A stretch of 64,000 nucleotides of DNA from Acridotheres tristis (GCA_037013685.1 CM072892.1:1-64000), one strand, 5' to 3'; counted from the stretch's first letter, positions 48,193-58,800 are shown. Made by a program: numbers and translations. The notes: a model not told the origin generated them from the sequence alone.

Positions 48193-48287
48193 GTAGGATA
48201 GGATAGGATAGGATAGGATAGGATAGGATAGGATAGGATAGGATAGGATAGGATAGGATAGGATAGGATAGGATAGGATAGGATAGG
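48193..48287 (+). repeat. (GGATA)n microsatellite
   Basis: About 18 perfect copies of GGATA (TATCC on the other strand), with no interruption. It sits between two antisense CR1 segments, where CR1 tails often seed ATAGA/GATA-like microsatellites. Confidence 0.95.
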
Positions 48288-48640
48288 TCTGTTGAAAGGA
48301 ACCTACCATGATCATCTGGTCCAACTGCCTGATCACTTTAGGGCTGACCAAAAGCTAAAGCATGCTATTAAGGACATTGTCCAAATGCTTCTTCAACAGG
48401 GCCAGGCTTGGGACATCAACTGACTCTCTAGGAAGCCTGTCCAGTGTTTGACCCTCCCTCCCAGTAAAGAAATGCTTTCTAATGCCTGTTCTTGACCTCC
48501 CTTGGTGCAGATTCCAGCCCTTCCCAGGCATTCTGTCCCTGGATTGCAGAGAGCAGAGCTCAGCCCCTCCCTCTCCATGTGTTCCTTTCAGGAAGCTGGA
48601 GGGAGCCATGAGGTTGCTTCTCAGCCTCCTTTTTACCAGA
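48288..48640 (-). mobile_element. CR1 LINE 3' fragment (antisense)
   Basis: GGAACCTACCATGATCATCTGG, TCCAACTGCC and later CAAATGCTTCTTCAACAGG follow the CR1 3' consensus in reverse. It is probably a second insertion, with the microsatellite grown from its tail. Confidence 0.75.
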
Positions 48641-49719
48641 ATAGGCAAGCACCTTAGCTCATTAAAAGGAGCAAAATATGTACAAATTTAATACTTCATT
48701 ACCCATTGCGACACAGAGATGAAAGAAAGGCATATTAAATTCATCTAGATTGAATAGAATTCAAAATAAATTACAAAATATTTATTTTTTAACATGCTAC
48801 AGTAACTTTATCTTACAGACATATTGTTCATAATTTATACATTCTAAAATCAGCATTTAAACAATAATTTCTGTACTTTAATTCTTTAGTAAAGACTATA
48901 AAATACACTGGAAAGTTCTACCTTATGACCAATATTACATGGTAAAAATAAAAATTAGATTAAGCACTACGGATATGATGACATTTCCAGGCTAACAACA
49001 CATTTGTAAAGGCCTTAGAAACTAAGAATTAAACCCTGTCATTAACATTCGAAGTGTAACATTTTCATTATTCATCATTTTATCTCGATACTGTATGTAT
49101 TCATATTCATAGGCATACACCTTGATTGCCACCAACGACAATGGTAAGCCTTTCTAAATTTCTAATTTATAAATTTCTAATCTAGTTTTTAATTTCTAAA
49201 TTATTCAGCTACATATATTATCTATATTTATGATACTTGTTCAATTAACATTGGCTGAAAAAATTAGTTATTTTTCATAATTCATATATATATAAATATA
49301 ATGCTATATATATCATTACTAGTATTAAGTTTTTTTACCCTCTGTCCAAAACAGGAAAAAAAGAAACAGTATTCATTAAGATGAAGGCAATAAAGAACCC
49401 AGAGCAGTTCACAGAATCCCAGCCCTTGATGTTTCAACTCCTCCCTGCAACTCGAAGGCAAACACTGACACGGTCAGCACGAGATGACCAGAGCCGCGTT
49501 TCCCACTGCCTCATGGACATTACGTAGCACCACTGTCTTTCCTGCAGGTCCCCCAAATCCCACGTGTGTCCACGGAGAGACCCTGCAGCAGCCTCTGGGA
49601 GCCTGTGGGGAATAGCAAGAGGCTCAGCTGCAGCAGGATGTGCTGCTTTGCCCTCAGGATGTGGCTTGGTGCTCAGCCAGCTTGTGTAGTGCTGGAGGGA
49701 GCAGGGTCCTGAGTAGTGC
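48641..49719. other. AT-rich non-coding stretch
   Basis: An ATATATA tract lies near 49285-49310. No gene recognised. Confidence 0.5.
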
Positions 49720-49965
49720 AGATTGCTGCCACAGAAGTTTGCAAAGGAGAAGAAGAACTTGAAGGTGATAGTGGATTTGAGGCTGGACATGTCTCAGCTG
49801 CGAGTGTTGGCAGCCCAGAAACCAACTGTGACCTGGGCTGCATCCCCCCAGTGTGAGCAGATGAGGGGAGATTCTGCCCCTGTCCTCTGTTCAGGTGAGG
49901 TCCCACCTGAAGTCCTGCATCCAGCTTTGGGACTCCTGCACAAGAAAGACGTGGATATTTTCCAA
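49720..49965 (+). mobile_element. CR1 LINE ORF2 fragment (sense)
   Basis: The order GATAGTGGATTTGAGGCTG, ...GTGAGGTCCCACCTGAAGTC, ...CAGCTTTGGGACTCCTGCA, ...AAGAAAGACGTGGATAT follows the 3' end of CR1 ORF2. Frames are broken. Confidence 0.7.
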
Positions 49966-50882
49966 CACTTGCAACTTTTTAAAAATCTTTGTGAGGTTTT
50001 GCATGCAGTTTAGCTCAGGGGGTGCAGAATAATGTATGGCAAGTATTCGCCATTCAGAAGGTCAGTTTATAAATATTTTCAGTTCTGTATGATTTAATAA
50101 ATCTGTGCAACTCTGAAAGGCAAGACATTAGGAAAGCAGTCCAAGTGGGGAAGAGAGTGTGAGGTGACACAACATAGCCTGGTGCCACCTGTAACCTGTC
50201 TTCAGCATGGTCCAACTTCCCCAGGATGCAAAGAACTGTCAGAGTTTTGCTGAGACAGGTGCCTCAGGCATGCAGTACAATGGTGTGCTGCAAGATTAAG
50301 CAGGCTCAGATTATGCAGATTTATCCTTTCAAGAAATACGTGGGAACAGAATGGGAACAGAAGTGAAGCATCTTCATAGTCGTTAGGGGGAGTTTGCCTC
50401 TGCTCTGACATGATCTGACAGCAAATGAATGTGTCTGGCAGGACAACGCAATACAGCACCTTGGGCTTTCCAGTTTGGGGGACTCTGCCTATCCAGTTCG
50501 CCTGATCTTTGGTGTGTTTATCACTGACTCGATGAACTACACTCAGGTTCCTTGCTCTGCTCTTAGCTTACTTCAATTGTCTCTTGAGGAATATCTCCTG
50601 TTTTGTGGTATGCCCTGGGTTCTCAGTACATGAGCAAAATTATGCAGGGCTGCTGGGCACCCATACTGACAGAAGGCAGTTCCCACTGTCCCTGTCACCG
50701 GATTCCTCAGACATCAACCTGCCAGCTCTGACTCTAACCACACAGGGATGTGCCCCAGGGAACGGGTCACAACTGGCTTCTTCACATGGAAAAAATGGAG
50801 GAACAACGTTGAGTGAAAATTATCAGGCTGGAGCAGGGAGTGAGGTCAACCTAAGAGAAGAATTTACTCATCATGGCAAAAG
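49966..50882. other. Unique sequence flanking the ERV insertion
   Basis: No gene recognised. A 127-codon open frame (50584-50967) only runs across the host-LTR junction and is not a gene. Confidence 0.5.
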
Positions 50883-50888
50883 GAACAG
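50883..50888 (+). other. Target site duplication, left copy (GAACAG)
   Basis: GAACAG directly precedes the TG of the left LTR and recurs directly after the CA of the right LTR at 54543-54548. A 6-bp duplication is typical of alpha- and betaretroviral integrases. Confidence 0.9.
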
Positions 50889-51252
50889 TGTGGAGAGCCT
50901 GGTACAGGACTGCCTTATAGAGAAAGGCCACAGTCAGACTAACCTAATAATGCTGAGGGAGAAGTAGGACAAAGGTAGCTACAAGGACGGAGTGCCCTTG
51001 CAGAAGGGAAGAACCGCTGGAATGTGATAAACAGGACGCAGAAGAGAAACAAAAGTTAGCTACAAAATCACAAGATTACAATGGCGCTTAGCCAAGCTTT
51101 GCTGTAATGCGAATAGTTTAATAGCCAATGATGAGCTAGGATTTTGCACTATGCATGAGCTAATTAAGCGTTGTATTTAACCAAGTGCTTGCTTGCTAAT
51201 AAACGAGACTTTGCTGATGGCCATCTGGCGTCCGCGTCTCCCTTCTCCGACA
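50889..51252 (+). repeat. 5' LTR (364 bp)
   Basis: TGTGGAGAGCC...CTCCGACA with TG and CA ends. It carries a CCAAT box at 51125-51129, a TATA-like GTATTTAA near 51173, and the AATAAA signal at 51198-51203. I found no difference from the 3' LTR on reading both in full. Confidence 0.95.
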
Positions 51253-51254
51253 AA

Positions 51255-51272
51255 TGGTGACCCCCGACGTCG
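51255..51272 (+). other. Primer-binding site, tRNA-Trp-like
   Basis: TGGTGACCCCCGACGTCG begins two bases after the LTR. It matches the complement of the tRNA-Trp 3' end used by avian retroviruses if one extra C is allowed. The extra base or a different tRNA remains possible. Confidence 0.7.
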
Positions 51273-51459
51273 CTCTCGTCGCGTAATTAACGAAAACGGG
51301 AGAGGACGCGCCACGGTCGGTGAAGTAGAGTCGGGGCCCGAAGCAACCGGGTCGGTGTCGAACGACGTAGGGAGGACACCCCCAGGAGCTACATCGGTGG
51401 TCCTGGGCCGTACGTGCTGCCGAAGCCGGAAAGTTGCAACAGCGCTGACGACAAAATAG

Positions 51460-52956
51460 ATGGACAGGCAAGCAGCATATGAATTATTTATATCAAATTT
51501 AGAAAAGAGGGGGGTAAAGGAAATAAATTTAAAAAAGGATCTTATAGGGTTGTTAGCTTGGGGATATATGAAAGGAGTTTTTTTGAACCCACATTCAATA
51601 CATGAGTTAAGCGAATGGCGTAGTTTGGGAGATAAGCTATGGGAGGCGGTTTTGGAGGATGATAAGACAGCAAAAAAGCTAGGGAAGATTTGGCGGGTCG
51701 TACACAATGCGTTACTAAAAGAACAGGCAGAAAAGAGGGCAGCTCAAGAGGCGGTGGAGGCGTACCGACGAAACGCGCAGTACGGGACCTCGGATGAGCC
51801 CCGAGCGCCAAGCGTCTCGAGAGTAATGATACCTGTCCCAGGGGGAGCCGCGGGGAATGAGGACCCGGGAGACCCGCTGCAGGGAATCACGGTGGACGAG
51901 CTAATGGGACTAGGAGCCTTCCGCAGGACAGAAGCCCAGTTGCTCTCAGGACCCGATAGGGTGCGGGAGGCGATGCGGTTAGTGAGACATGCTATTAACC
52001 AAGTAAAGGACAGCTCCGGCATACCTATGTATATGGGCATTAAACAAGGCAGGGATGAGACCTTTGGGAACTTTGTAGACAAGGCTGCCGCTGCTATAGA
52101 AAGAGCAGGGGTCCCAGAGTACATGCGAGGGGCCCTGCTCAAGCAGTGCGCCTTGCAGAATTGCAATGAGACTACTAAAAGGGTGCTGTCGACATTGGGT
52201 GCTAACTGGACAATAGAGGAGGCATTAGAAAGGATGGCGCTACAACCGACAGGGACGCAGGCTTTTTTAGTCAAGGCAATACAGGAGTTAGGGTTAGGGC
52301 TACAGAAACAGGCAGAATCCACACAAACTCAGGTGTCAGCCGCTCTTGCTCCGCTCCGCGCTTTTCCGGCAGCACTGGCCACCTCCGGAGACCGAAGACC
52401 CCCCTCTGTCCGGTGCTATCGATGTGGGGGAGGAGGCCACGTGAACATCAGCGCCACCTCCGGTCTACAACCAGCCACAACAGGGAGCCTCGGACTCGAC
52501 CTGGCAGCAGCTGTGAAAACGACGCTGATGACGTCGCGCCCCACCAAGATTCCCACTGGAATATATGGCCCTATAAAAATCAAGGAACGGGTCTACGGAG
52601 GACTGCTACTAGGGCGCTCATCAGTGTCCATAATGGGACTGTTTGTACTGCCGGGGGTTATCAATTCGGACTATACAGGGGAAATACAAATTATGGTGCA
52701 TACCCCGTTCCCCCCACTAACAATCGAGGCAGGTCAACGTATAGCCCAATTTATACCTCTCCCGCAGTTCAGCAAGGATGTATCATCAATGAGCCAAGAT
52801 CCTCGAAGAAGCCAGGGATTCGGATCCTCAGGACTTGCCATGCTTACCATGGACTTACGTAGCAAGCCCAAAAAAGAAAGAGAGAATACAACAGAAGCTG
52901 ACACTGATCCTGAAACCCTATTTGCGGGATTTGGCAGCCTACAACCCGGCTGCTGA
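51460..52956 (+). CDS. ERV gag-dUTPase fusion ORF (498 aa)
   Basis: The ATG at 51460 opens 498 codons. Residues 1-110 look like a retroviral matrix region (MDRQAAYELF). Residues about 115-300 hold the capsid; the major homology region lies near 196-215 (QGRDETFGNFVDKA). A zinc knuckle starts at C319 (CYRCGGGGH) but its fourth ligand, expected at 332, is Ala, so it is cut at a junction. Residues about 335-466 are a dUTPase: SLGLDLAA (343-350), GRSS, GVINSDYTGEI, GQRIAQF and GFGSSG. dUTPase hydrolyses dUTP to keep uracil out of viral DNA. The usual catalytic Asp in the third motif is Asn here, so activity is doubtful. The tail after 466 is not protease. A long intact frame without pol suggests recent insertion or helper-dependent spread. 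Confidence 0.85.
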   Translation: MDRQAAYELFISNLEKRGVKEINLKKDLIGLLAWGYMKGVFLNPHSIHELSEWRSLGDKLWEAVLEDDKTAKKLGKIWRVVHNALLKEQAEKRAAQEAVEAYRRNAQYGTSDEPRAPSVSRVMIPVPGGAAGNEDPGDPLQGITVDELMGLGAFRRTEAQLLSGPDRVREAMRLVRHAINQVKDSSGIPMYMGIKQGRDETFGNFVDKAAAAIERAGVPEYMRGALLKQCALQNCNETTKRVLSTLGANWTIEEALERMALQPTGTQAFLVKAIQELGLGLQKQAESTQTQVSAALAPLRAFPAALATSGDRRPPSVRCYRCGGGGHVNISATSGLQPATTGSLGLDLAAAVKTTLMTSRPTKIPTGIYGPIKIKERVYGGLLLGRSSVSIMGLFVLPGVINSDYTGEIQIMVHTPFPPLTIEAGQRIAQFIPLPQFSKDVSSMSQDPRRSQGFGSSGLAMLTMDLRSKPKKERENTTEADTDPETLFAGFGSLQPGC

Positions 52957-52991
52957 TGAGGCCGAAAAAAAAAAATCCCTCGAACAACTGA

Positions 52992-53510
52992 GTTCAGTGG
53001 ATCGAGACCTATAGAGACTTACCAACTTTTCCGCCACTTCGCGAATGTCCTTGTTGCAGTTGTGGGGAACCACTTTGTGAAGCTTGGGTGGCATTCCACT
53101 GTGGGGGCTGTGGTAAAATCTTTTGGGTGGAGCAGAGAGTTATATGGTGGTTATGGTGTGGGAGATGTCAAGGTAAAGATTTGAAAAGGTACAACTGGAC
53201 TCGAGCGATAGAGGAGGAGGCAGGAGTGCCCTATTCACAAGCCCGGCAGATCTATGAGGCACCGGAACAGGTAGTAATAGCCTGGGCCCGGTGGCAGATA
53301 AAGCTCTGGCTACAAAGAAGTCAGATACTTGTCAAATCTCACATTGTCACTACAAGGTGTAAGAAGAAGGTACCACACTTAGGGAGGTCAGTACTCGGAC
53401 CTCTAGAGTATGATGTAGACCCTAATACAGCCCTGGACGATTGTATTGCAAGGTTTCAATCCCTACAGATTAAAAGAAACCCCCGTAGAGTAAGGCAGAA
53501 AAGGCAATAA
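52992..53510 (+). CDS. ERV ORF of unknown function, Cys/Trp-rich with basic tail
   Basis: An open frame runs from just after a stop at 52989 to 53510, which is 8 bp before the env ATG. It has no upstream ATG, so it would be made by splicing or from a GTG/other start (GTG at 53088 gives 140 residues). The N-terminal part is rich in paired Cys (CPCCSCGEPLCE, then CGGCGK and WCGRCQG), suggesting zinc binding. The C-terminus is strongly basic (KRNPRRVRQKRQ), as in nuclear or RNA-binding viral regulators. It could be a regulatory accessory protein, a remnant of pol or a spliced env leader. I do not recognise a family. Confidence 0.5.
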   Translation, partial: VQWIETYRDLPTFPPLRECPCCSCGEPLCEAWVAFHCGGCGKIFWVEQRVIWWLWCGRCQGKDLKRYNWTRAIEEEAGVPYSQARQIYEAPEQVVIAWARWQIKLWLQRSQILVKSHIVTTRCKKKVPHLGRSVLGPLEYDVDPNTALDDCIARFQSLQIKRNPRRVRQKRQ

Positions 53511-53517
53511 CTGCAGG

Positions 53518-53892
53518 ATGTTAAGGCTAATTGCTGTGCTTGTAACGCTAATAGCTTTTGCAGGTAGTTCCGAAGTTAGTCACATGTCCAGAGAAAATAT
53601 ATGGATAACAATTGCAAATCGGACCAATCAAGAGGCAATATGCTTAAGTTTGGGAGGAGCACTGAATCCCTTTAGAACATGCCTGGTAGGACTGCCCGTC
53701 TGGAACCCAGGTAAATTCAAAGGATATGTAGGCAATGACTCCCTGAAGAATGACAAGGTAAAGAGTGAATGCCCCACACAGGGCGCGACAGGTGGCCAAA
53801 AAGACAGCTATTGGCAATGCCAAATTATTTTATCCTTGAATAAGACCCTAGCCTCCCCACCAAAAGAACTTAACCTCTTTGGCAGCACGTAA
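53518..53892 (+). pseudogene. ERV env, 5' remnant (signal peptide and start of SU)
   Basis: The ATG at 53518 opens 124 codons: a hydrophobic signal peptide (MLRLIAVLVTLIAFAGSS) and then the start of a surface glycoprotein with Cys residues and N-glycosylation sites (NRT, NDS, NKT). The stretch CLSLGGALNPFRTCLVG resembles the avian alpharetrovirus-type surface protein (gp85 family). It ends at TAA at 53890-53892, far short of a full surface subunit, so it cannot mediate entry. Confidence 0.65.
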
Positions 53893-54159
53893 GCAAACAT
53901 CAGTAAGGGCATGGGTGTGAGGAATTTGAAGGAATGTGCTACATGAATCTCTCAGGCCACTCAGAGTCCATTATGGGACCTTGACGAGTGGCTGAAGAGC
54001 CTGGGGCTAGGGGATTAATCCGAACGATCATTAAATACGCGCTTTTTGGGCTGATGGTAATTGTGGGTATCGCCTTGTGGCTACCTTGTTCTATATCTTG
54101 CTTACAGAACTTCATCGAGAAAACAGTTAATAAGGCATGGCACGCCACCCTTCTCGCCC
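53893..54159 (+). pseudogene. ERV env, 3' remnant (TM ectodomain scrap, membrane span, tail)
   Basis: After a large internal deletion the sequence resumes in the transmembrane subunit. A CX6C-type segment (53.92-53.97 kb) is in a different frame from the membrane-spanning part (YALFGLMVIVGIALWLPCSI, about 54030-54089) and its cytoplasmic tail. Stops and frame changes separate these pieces from the signal-peptide end. The fusion peptide and most of the ectodomain are gone. Confidence 0.65.
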
Positions 54160-54178
54160 AAAAAGAAAACGGGGGAAG
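54160..54178 (+). other. Polypurine tract
   Basis: A run of A and G with one C (AAAAAGAAAACGGGGGAAG) directly abuts the 3' LTR, in the position used to prime plus-strand DNA. Confidence 0.85.
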
Positions 54179-54542
54179 TGTGGAGAGCCTGGTACAGGAC
54201 TGCCTTATAGAGAAAGGCCACAGTCAGACTAACCTAATAATGCTGAGGGAGAAGTAGGACAAAGGTAGCTACAAGGACGGAGTGCCCTTGCAGAAGGGAA
54301 GAACCGCTGGAATGTGATAAACAGGACGCAGAAGAGAAACAAAAGTTAGCTACAAAATCACAAGATTACAATGGCGCTTAGCCAAGCTTTGCTGTAATGC
54401 GAATAGTTTAATAGCCAATGATGAGCTAGGATTTTGCACTATGCATGAGCTAATTAAGCGTTGTATTTAACCAAGTGCTTGCTTGCTAATAAACGAGACT
54501 TTGCTGATGGCCATCTGGCGTCCGCGTCTCCCTTCTCCGACA
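54179..54542 (+). repeat. 3' LTR (364 bp)
   Basis: Reads as identical to the 5' LTR over its full length. It is followed by the right copy of the GAACAG duplication at 54543-54548. Confidence 0.95.
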
Positions 54543-54548
54543 GAACAG
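54543..54548 (+). other. Target site duplication, right copy (GAACAG)
   Basis: Matches 50883-50888 exactly. Confidence 0.9.
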
Positions 54549-55555
54549 CCTGTGGTAGTTGGTGCTGGACAATCACAGTGACTTTTCACCATCATGCTGT
54601 GTAAAACCTGGGCTTTCTGCATGTGATAGGTGTATGTGCAGTATAGAGCAACATGACAAGCACCTTCACATTGAAAAATCTAGAACAAAACAGGGAAGTT
54701 CATGGATTGAGAGGTGCAAAGTAAAATCACTGCCAGTCCCTGCTAGTGTTACTCACCAGTTTCCATAGGTGTGGTTTTCTGTCAGGATACGCAATTGCTC
54801 CTTAGTACCATGCTCCTGAATTTGGTTTCTGAATTAATATACTTTTTTTGTTTGTTTGTTTGTTTTTTGGGGGTTTTTTTGTGTGGTTTTTTTTTCGTGG
54901 AATGCTGACCTCCATGTGAAGACAGCATACCATATGCGTGGTCATTTCTTGCCACCTCTCAAGTGCAACTATTGCTTGTTTAATTTTTGTCTTCTAATCC
55001 AGCACTTTCTGCTCTTCTCTTTATTTCTTCATGGAATGATTTTTACTTCCATCTTCTCCTTCTAGCAGTGAAAAATTATGTCCCCATTTTTTTCATCTTG
55101 CAGGTGCTAATAAAAAGTAAATGGAAAAGAAACTTCATAACCCACTGACGTCATGTTCTTTTTCTTGTTGACTTCATCAGAGAGGAACTGGAACACTCCT
55201 GTGAGGTTTTGTGTTGCCTAACAGCTAGTGTCTCACCAGTGTGGATCTGTGATGCTGAGTGTGCTCATGTAAGTGCATTTAATGGAAAGTGGGGAAAATG
55301 ACCCGTAATAATTGCATAATAATTCCTCATTATATCAATCTATTTTTTAAAAATAAGAACCTCAGCTCTTCAAATCATTCATGATTTCGCAGATTGTTTT
55401 TTACTAATTCTTCTCTTGCATGCATTTTCAGCTGAAACAAGGCTGTGCACTCAAATAAGAGACACTGAAAACTTAAAAAATAAGAAGTCTGGTTTTCATG
55501 CAAGATATGCTAATAGTGTCATGCAAATCTATGTCTGCAAACTCTAGGTGTGTTT
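54549..55555. other. Non-coding stretch
   Basis: A T/G-rich tract lies at 54844-54896. A full palindromic CRE-type TGACGTCA is at 55146-55153, isolated from any recognisable promoter. No gene recognised. Confidence 0.5.
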
Positions 55556-55800
55556 CTGCATGTGACCTATGAGATACTGGGGAGAAATTCTTCCCTGTGA
55601 AGGTGGTGAGACTCTGGCACAGGCTGTCCGGAGAAGCTGTGACTACCCCATGCCTGGAAGTGTTCAAGGCCAGGTTGGATGGGGCTTGGAGCAACCTGGG
55701 ATAGCGGGAAGTCTTCCTGCCCATGGCAGAGGAATTGGAACTAGGTGGTCTGAGTGTCCCTTCCCACACAAACAGTTCTGTGATTTTATGTCACTTGAAG
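55556..55800 (+). mobile_element. CR1 LINE 3' end (sense)
   Basis: GGAGAAATTCTTCCCTGTGA, CACAGGCTGTCCGGAGAAGC, GTGTTCAAGGCCAGGTTGGA and the tail TTCTGTGATTTTATG follow the CR1 3' consensus closely. It is one of the better-preserved CR1 copies here. Confidence 0.85.
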
Positions 55801-58800
55801 TTCCAGGACAGTAAAAGACAACAAGCATTTTCACAGGGACAGTACAGGCACAAAACCTGGGAATGGCTCCAGGCGTCTGAACACCTAGACACTGCAAGAG
55901 TGAAAGAAATATTTCTGAAAGATATCCATGGGGGTCAGGAGCCTGCCAGTGTCCAGGGCTGCCCTGCAGATGGCAATCCTGCGCTGTGGCTGACTGTCAT
56001 AGTGCTGCTCAGGGCTCGGGCTCCACAATGTAAAGGGGTATAAGGTGTTACCTTGCCTTTGTTCTGAGGCAGATTGTGCCGCAGCATTTTATGGCTTCAG
56101 TAAAACATGCTCCAGAGAAGATTCATAGGTGATATTTACTTTTGTAAAACAAATGTGCAGATTTACTGTGTTGCAGGGTTATTAATTTCAAAGGTGTGTT
56201 GAATACATGACAAAGCACACATCTCAGCAGTGACCAGGTCACCTTTCACCTGCTGACTAAAGGCTTTGCCTGGTGGCCATTACACCCATGCTTTCCCTTT
56301 GGTTCAGGTAGCAAAGAGCAAGAAAATCAGTCACAAAAAGACACACAGCTCTCTCTCTGAAATACTTGTCTCAACATTTTCTAGCATCTTTCCCTCAAAA
56401 AATATCCTACTGGGGGAGAGTCATGGGACAGAGAAAGGTGGAGGTGGGTGGGAAAGAAGAAAATTTCATACCAATATGTGTGCCATATTATAATAACCAT
56501 GTAGCCCTACAATGTGGTATTGCTTTTGCTAATAACATGGCCTGACCTCTGTACTGTTTGCCAGACCTCGTCACACCTGCTCTGCCCAAACCTGGTGTGA
56601 CGTGCTTGCAGCTCCTTCTTATCCAGTTGAGCTGTGACAGCAATCTTCCTAAGTCACCATGTGTCCGTACAACCATCATTTTTCATAAACCTGGAACTCT
56701 GGATGGACAGCCTCCCTCTCCCAGGCTGCTTTAGAAGGAGTACTGTCAGCAGATCCAAGGCAGGTAGCACTCCCTTCTGTCCAGCACTGCATCTCATGTT
56801 CATCCACAGATGTGTGGCTCCCAGTATGAAAAGCTTATCAAGGAACTGGGGAGAGTGTAATGAACGGGTTCCAAGGTGGGGCTGAACATATGGAGTGTGA
56901 AGAGCAGTGGAGAGAGCTGGGTGTGATTAGTTGGGTGACAAGGCTGCTAATGGACAATCTGAAGCTGAATCTGAAAGTGAGGTAAGATTCTGTGACCTAG
57001 ATAGCCAGTCAGCACAATATAGAGAAGACGGAAACTCCCCCTTTTCTTGACCCATTGTTTCCTTGCTTCCCCTTGTTTGTCTGTCTCCTCCATTTGTCTT
57101 ATTCTCATGGTGAAGATCTGTGCTGATGTTCCCGAGCAGAATCCTTTCTGATCTTGTACTTATGCAGAAAATACAAGAGCAGGGCTGTAGTTCATGCCTG
57201 AATTTCCTGGATATCACACAATTAGAGCTGACAGCAACAATAATAGACTGTTCTGCACGCAGTATAGGTGACTATGTATAAATAACTACAAAGATGGGAA
57301 AAAGAATAGAAAAGATGGGAATTTTCATGTTACCTAGAGACAAGCTATGAACTGCTGTCTCTTGTATACAGCTCATTAACTGCAGCTATCTGAGAGGGAA
57401 AAATATGCAAGAATGAGCTGTGATGTGTAAGCCACGTCCTGGCTAATGCGAACTTGTGCAGTGATTTCTTTTTCCATGTCAATTGACACAATGATTTCTT
57501 TCTTTCATACCAGTTTACAGAGACAGCAAATTATCTTCTGGACCAGATTTGCACAAGTGCTCTATTCAGCCTTGAGAATAAGTTTTCAGATTAAGCATTC
57601 AAAGATAAATGCATCCTAGATGATTCTTTCCTTCACCCCCTGAATACACCTGGTCTTGGGAAGAGACCCTGTTTAGACCATAAATGAAATCTGACTGGAA
57701 ATAGGATTTTCAACAATTTCGAGGCTTGAGTCACCAAGAGGTTAGGGGAAGAATTCTTACAAGAATGTCAGGATGGGGGCTAAGCCCTCTAATGTGTCTA
57801 TCTGACAAAAGAGATTAAACCACTCTACAATGAACCCTTTGCTTACACTTATGAGGAGGAGAAAATAGTGAAGTAATATTGTGTGTTCCTCTGCCATCTC
57901 AGTACTAGAGAACAGGCAGCCACAAAGAGCTTGGGCCCTGACTCCATGTACTGGCAAATACATTAATCTTCTGATAAAATATGATATTACAAAATGAAAG
58001 AAAGCATTAGTTTCTTTCCTTCAAATTAATTAAAACAAACAAAAAAACCCCACATTTTTCTGACCAATATCTAATTCCAAGTTTCAGAAAGAATCTTCAA
58101 ACATGGTCCTAACATTTCAAGTGCATTTGTATGTGGTGACATGAGTCAATTGAAAATACTACTTCCAAAAGCAACCACGAGGGTGAATAAAAGCAGAAGC
58201 ATCTTGAATGTACAAGGATTCTGAAATAAATCACATCAAAAGAACTCTTTTTTTCTCTGAAATATCTCCTGGATTAAGAAAAAATAAATAAAAATGAACA
58301 ATTTACAAATAAAAATTGATAAATTCATCTGCCACGGGTCTTGGGAGCATAGGGAGATTCCTGCTGAAAGCTAGCCAGTTCAGTTTACAAGAAGGGCTTG
58401 AAGGAGGTCCCAGGAAACTGCAGACATGCTAATCTAACCTCAGTTCCAGAAAAATCATGGAGAAAATTATACTGGGAACTACTGAAAGGCCTTTAAAGAA
58501 TAATGAGAAATACACATCAAAAAAACCCATAGCAATGAGTCCCTTGGAGTACTTTGGGCCCCAAAATAAATATGGATCTTTAGGGATTTTTATCCTAATA
58601 GGAGAACTGATGGCAAGGGAAGCATTTCTCTGACCAGAACCTCTTCTTTCAAAGAAATTATACTTCCTGAAGAAGTAGTACGCTCACAGCATTTTAGGCA
58701 ACAGTTCACTTGAAACTAGCTGTGAAAGTTGAGATGACTAAAGCTCAGGGAGACTGAAACTGCTACCCTAGGAATAGTGCTTTCCACTTTAGTACACAGA

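Larger units (their letters stand above)
50889..54542 (+). mobile_element. Young, internally deleted endogenous retrovirus
   Basis: This is a complete provirus by its ends: LTR, primer-binding site, coding region, polypurine tract, LTR, and a 6-bp target duplication. At 3,654 bp it is less than half the usual length. It keeps a shortened gag joined in frame to dUTPase, an unidentified Cys/Trp-rich ORF, and the two ends of env, but has no protease, reverse transcriptase or integrase. It could therefore move only with proteins supplied by another element. The gag-dUTPase arrangement is betaretrovirus-like, while the remaining surface-protein end resembles avian alpharetroviruses. The LTRs read as identical over 364 bp, so insertion was recent. 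The reading frame in gag is intact. Confidence 0.93.

Noticed and set aside
50584..50967. 127-codon host gene next to the ERV
   Set aside because: The frame crosses the host-LTR junction; its last part is LTR sequence also found at the 3' LTR.
52953..52967. Hammerhead-ribozyme-like CTGATGA...GAAA
   Set aside because: The stem between the two core pieces would be at most a pair or two, and the flanks do not pair to form the other stems.
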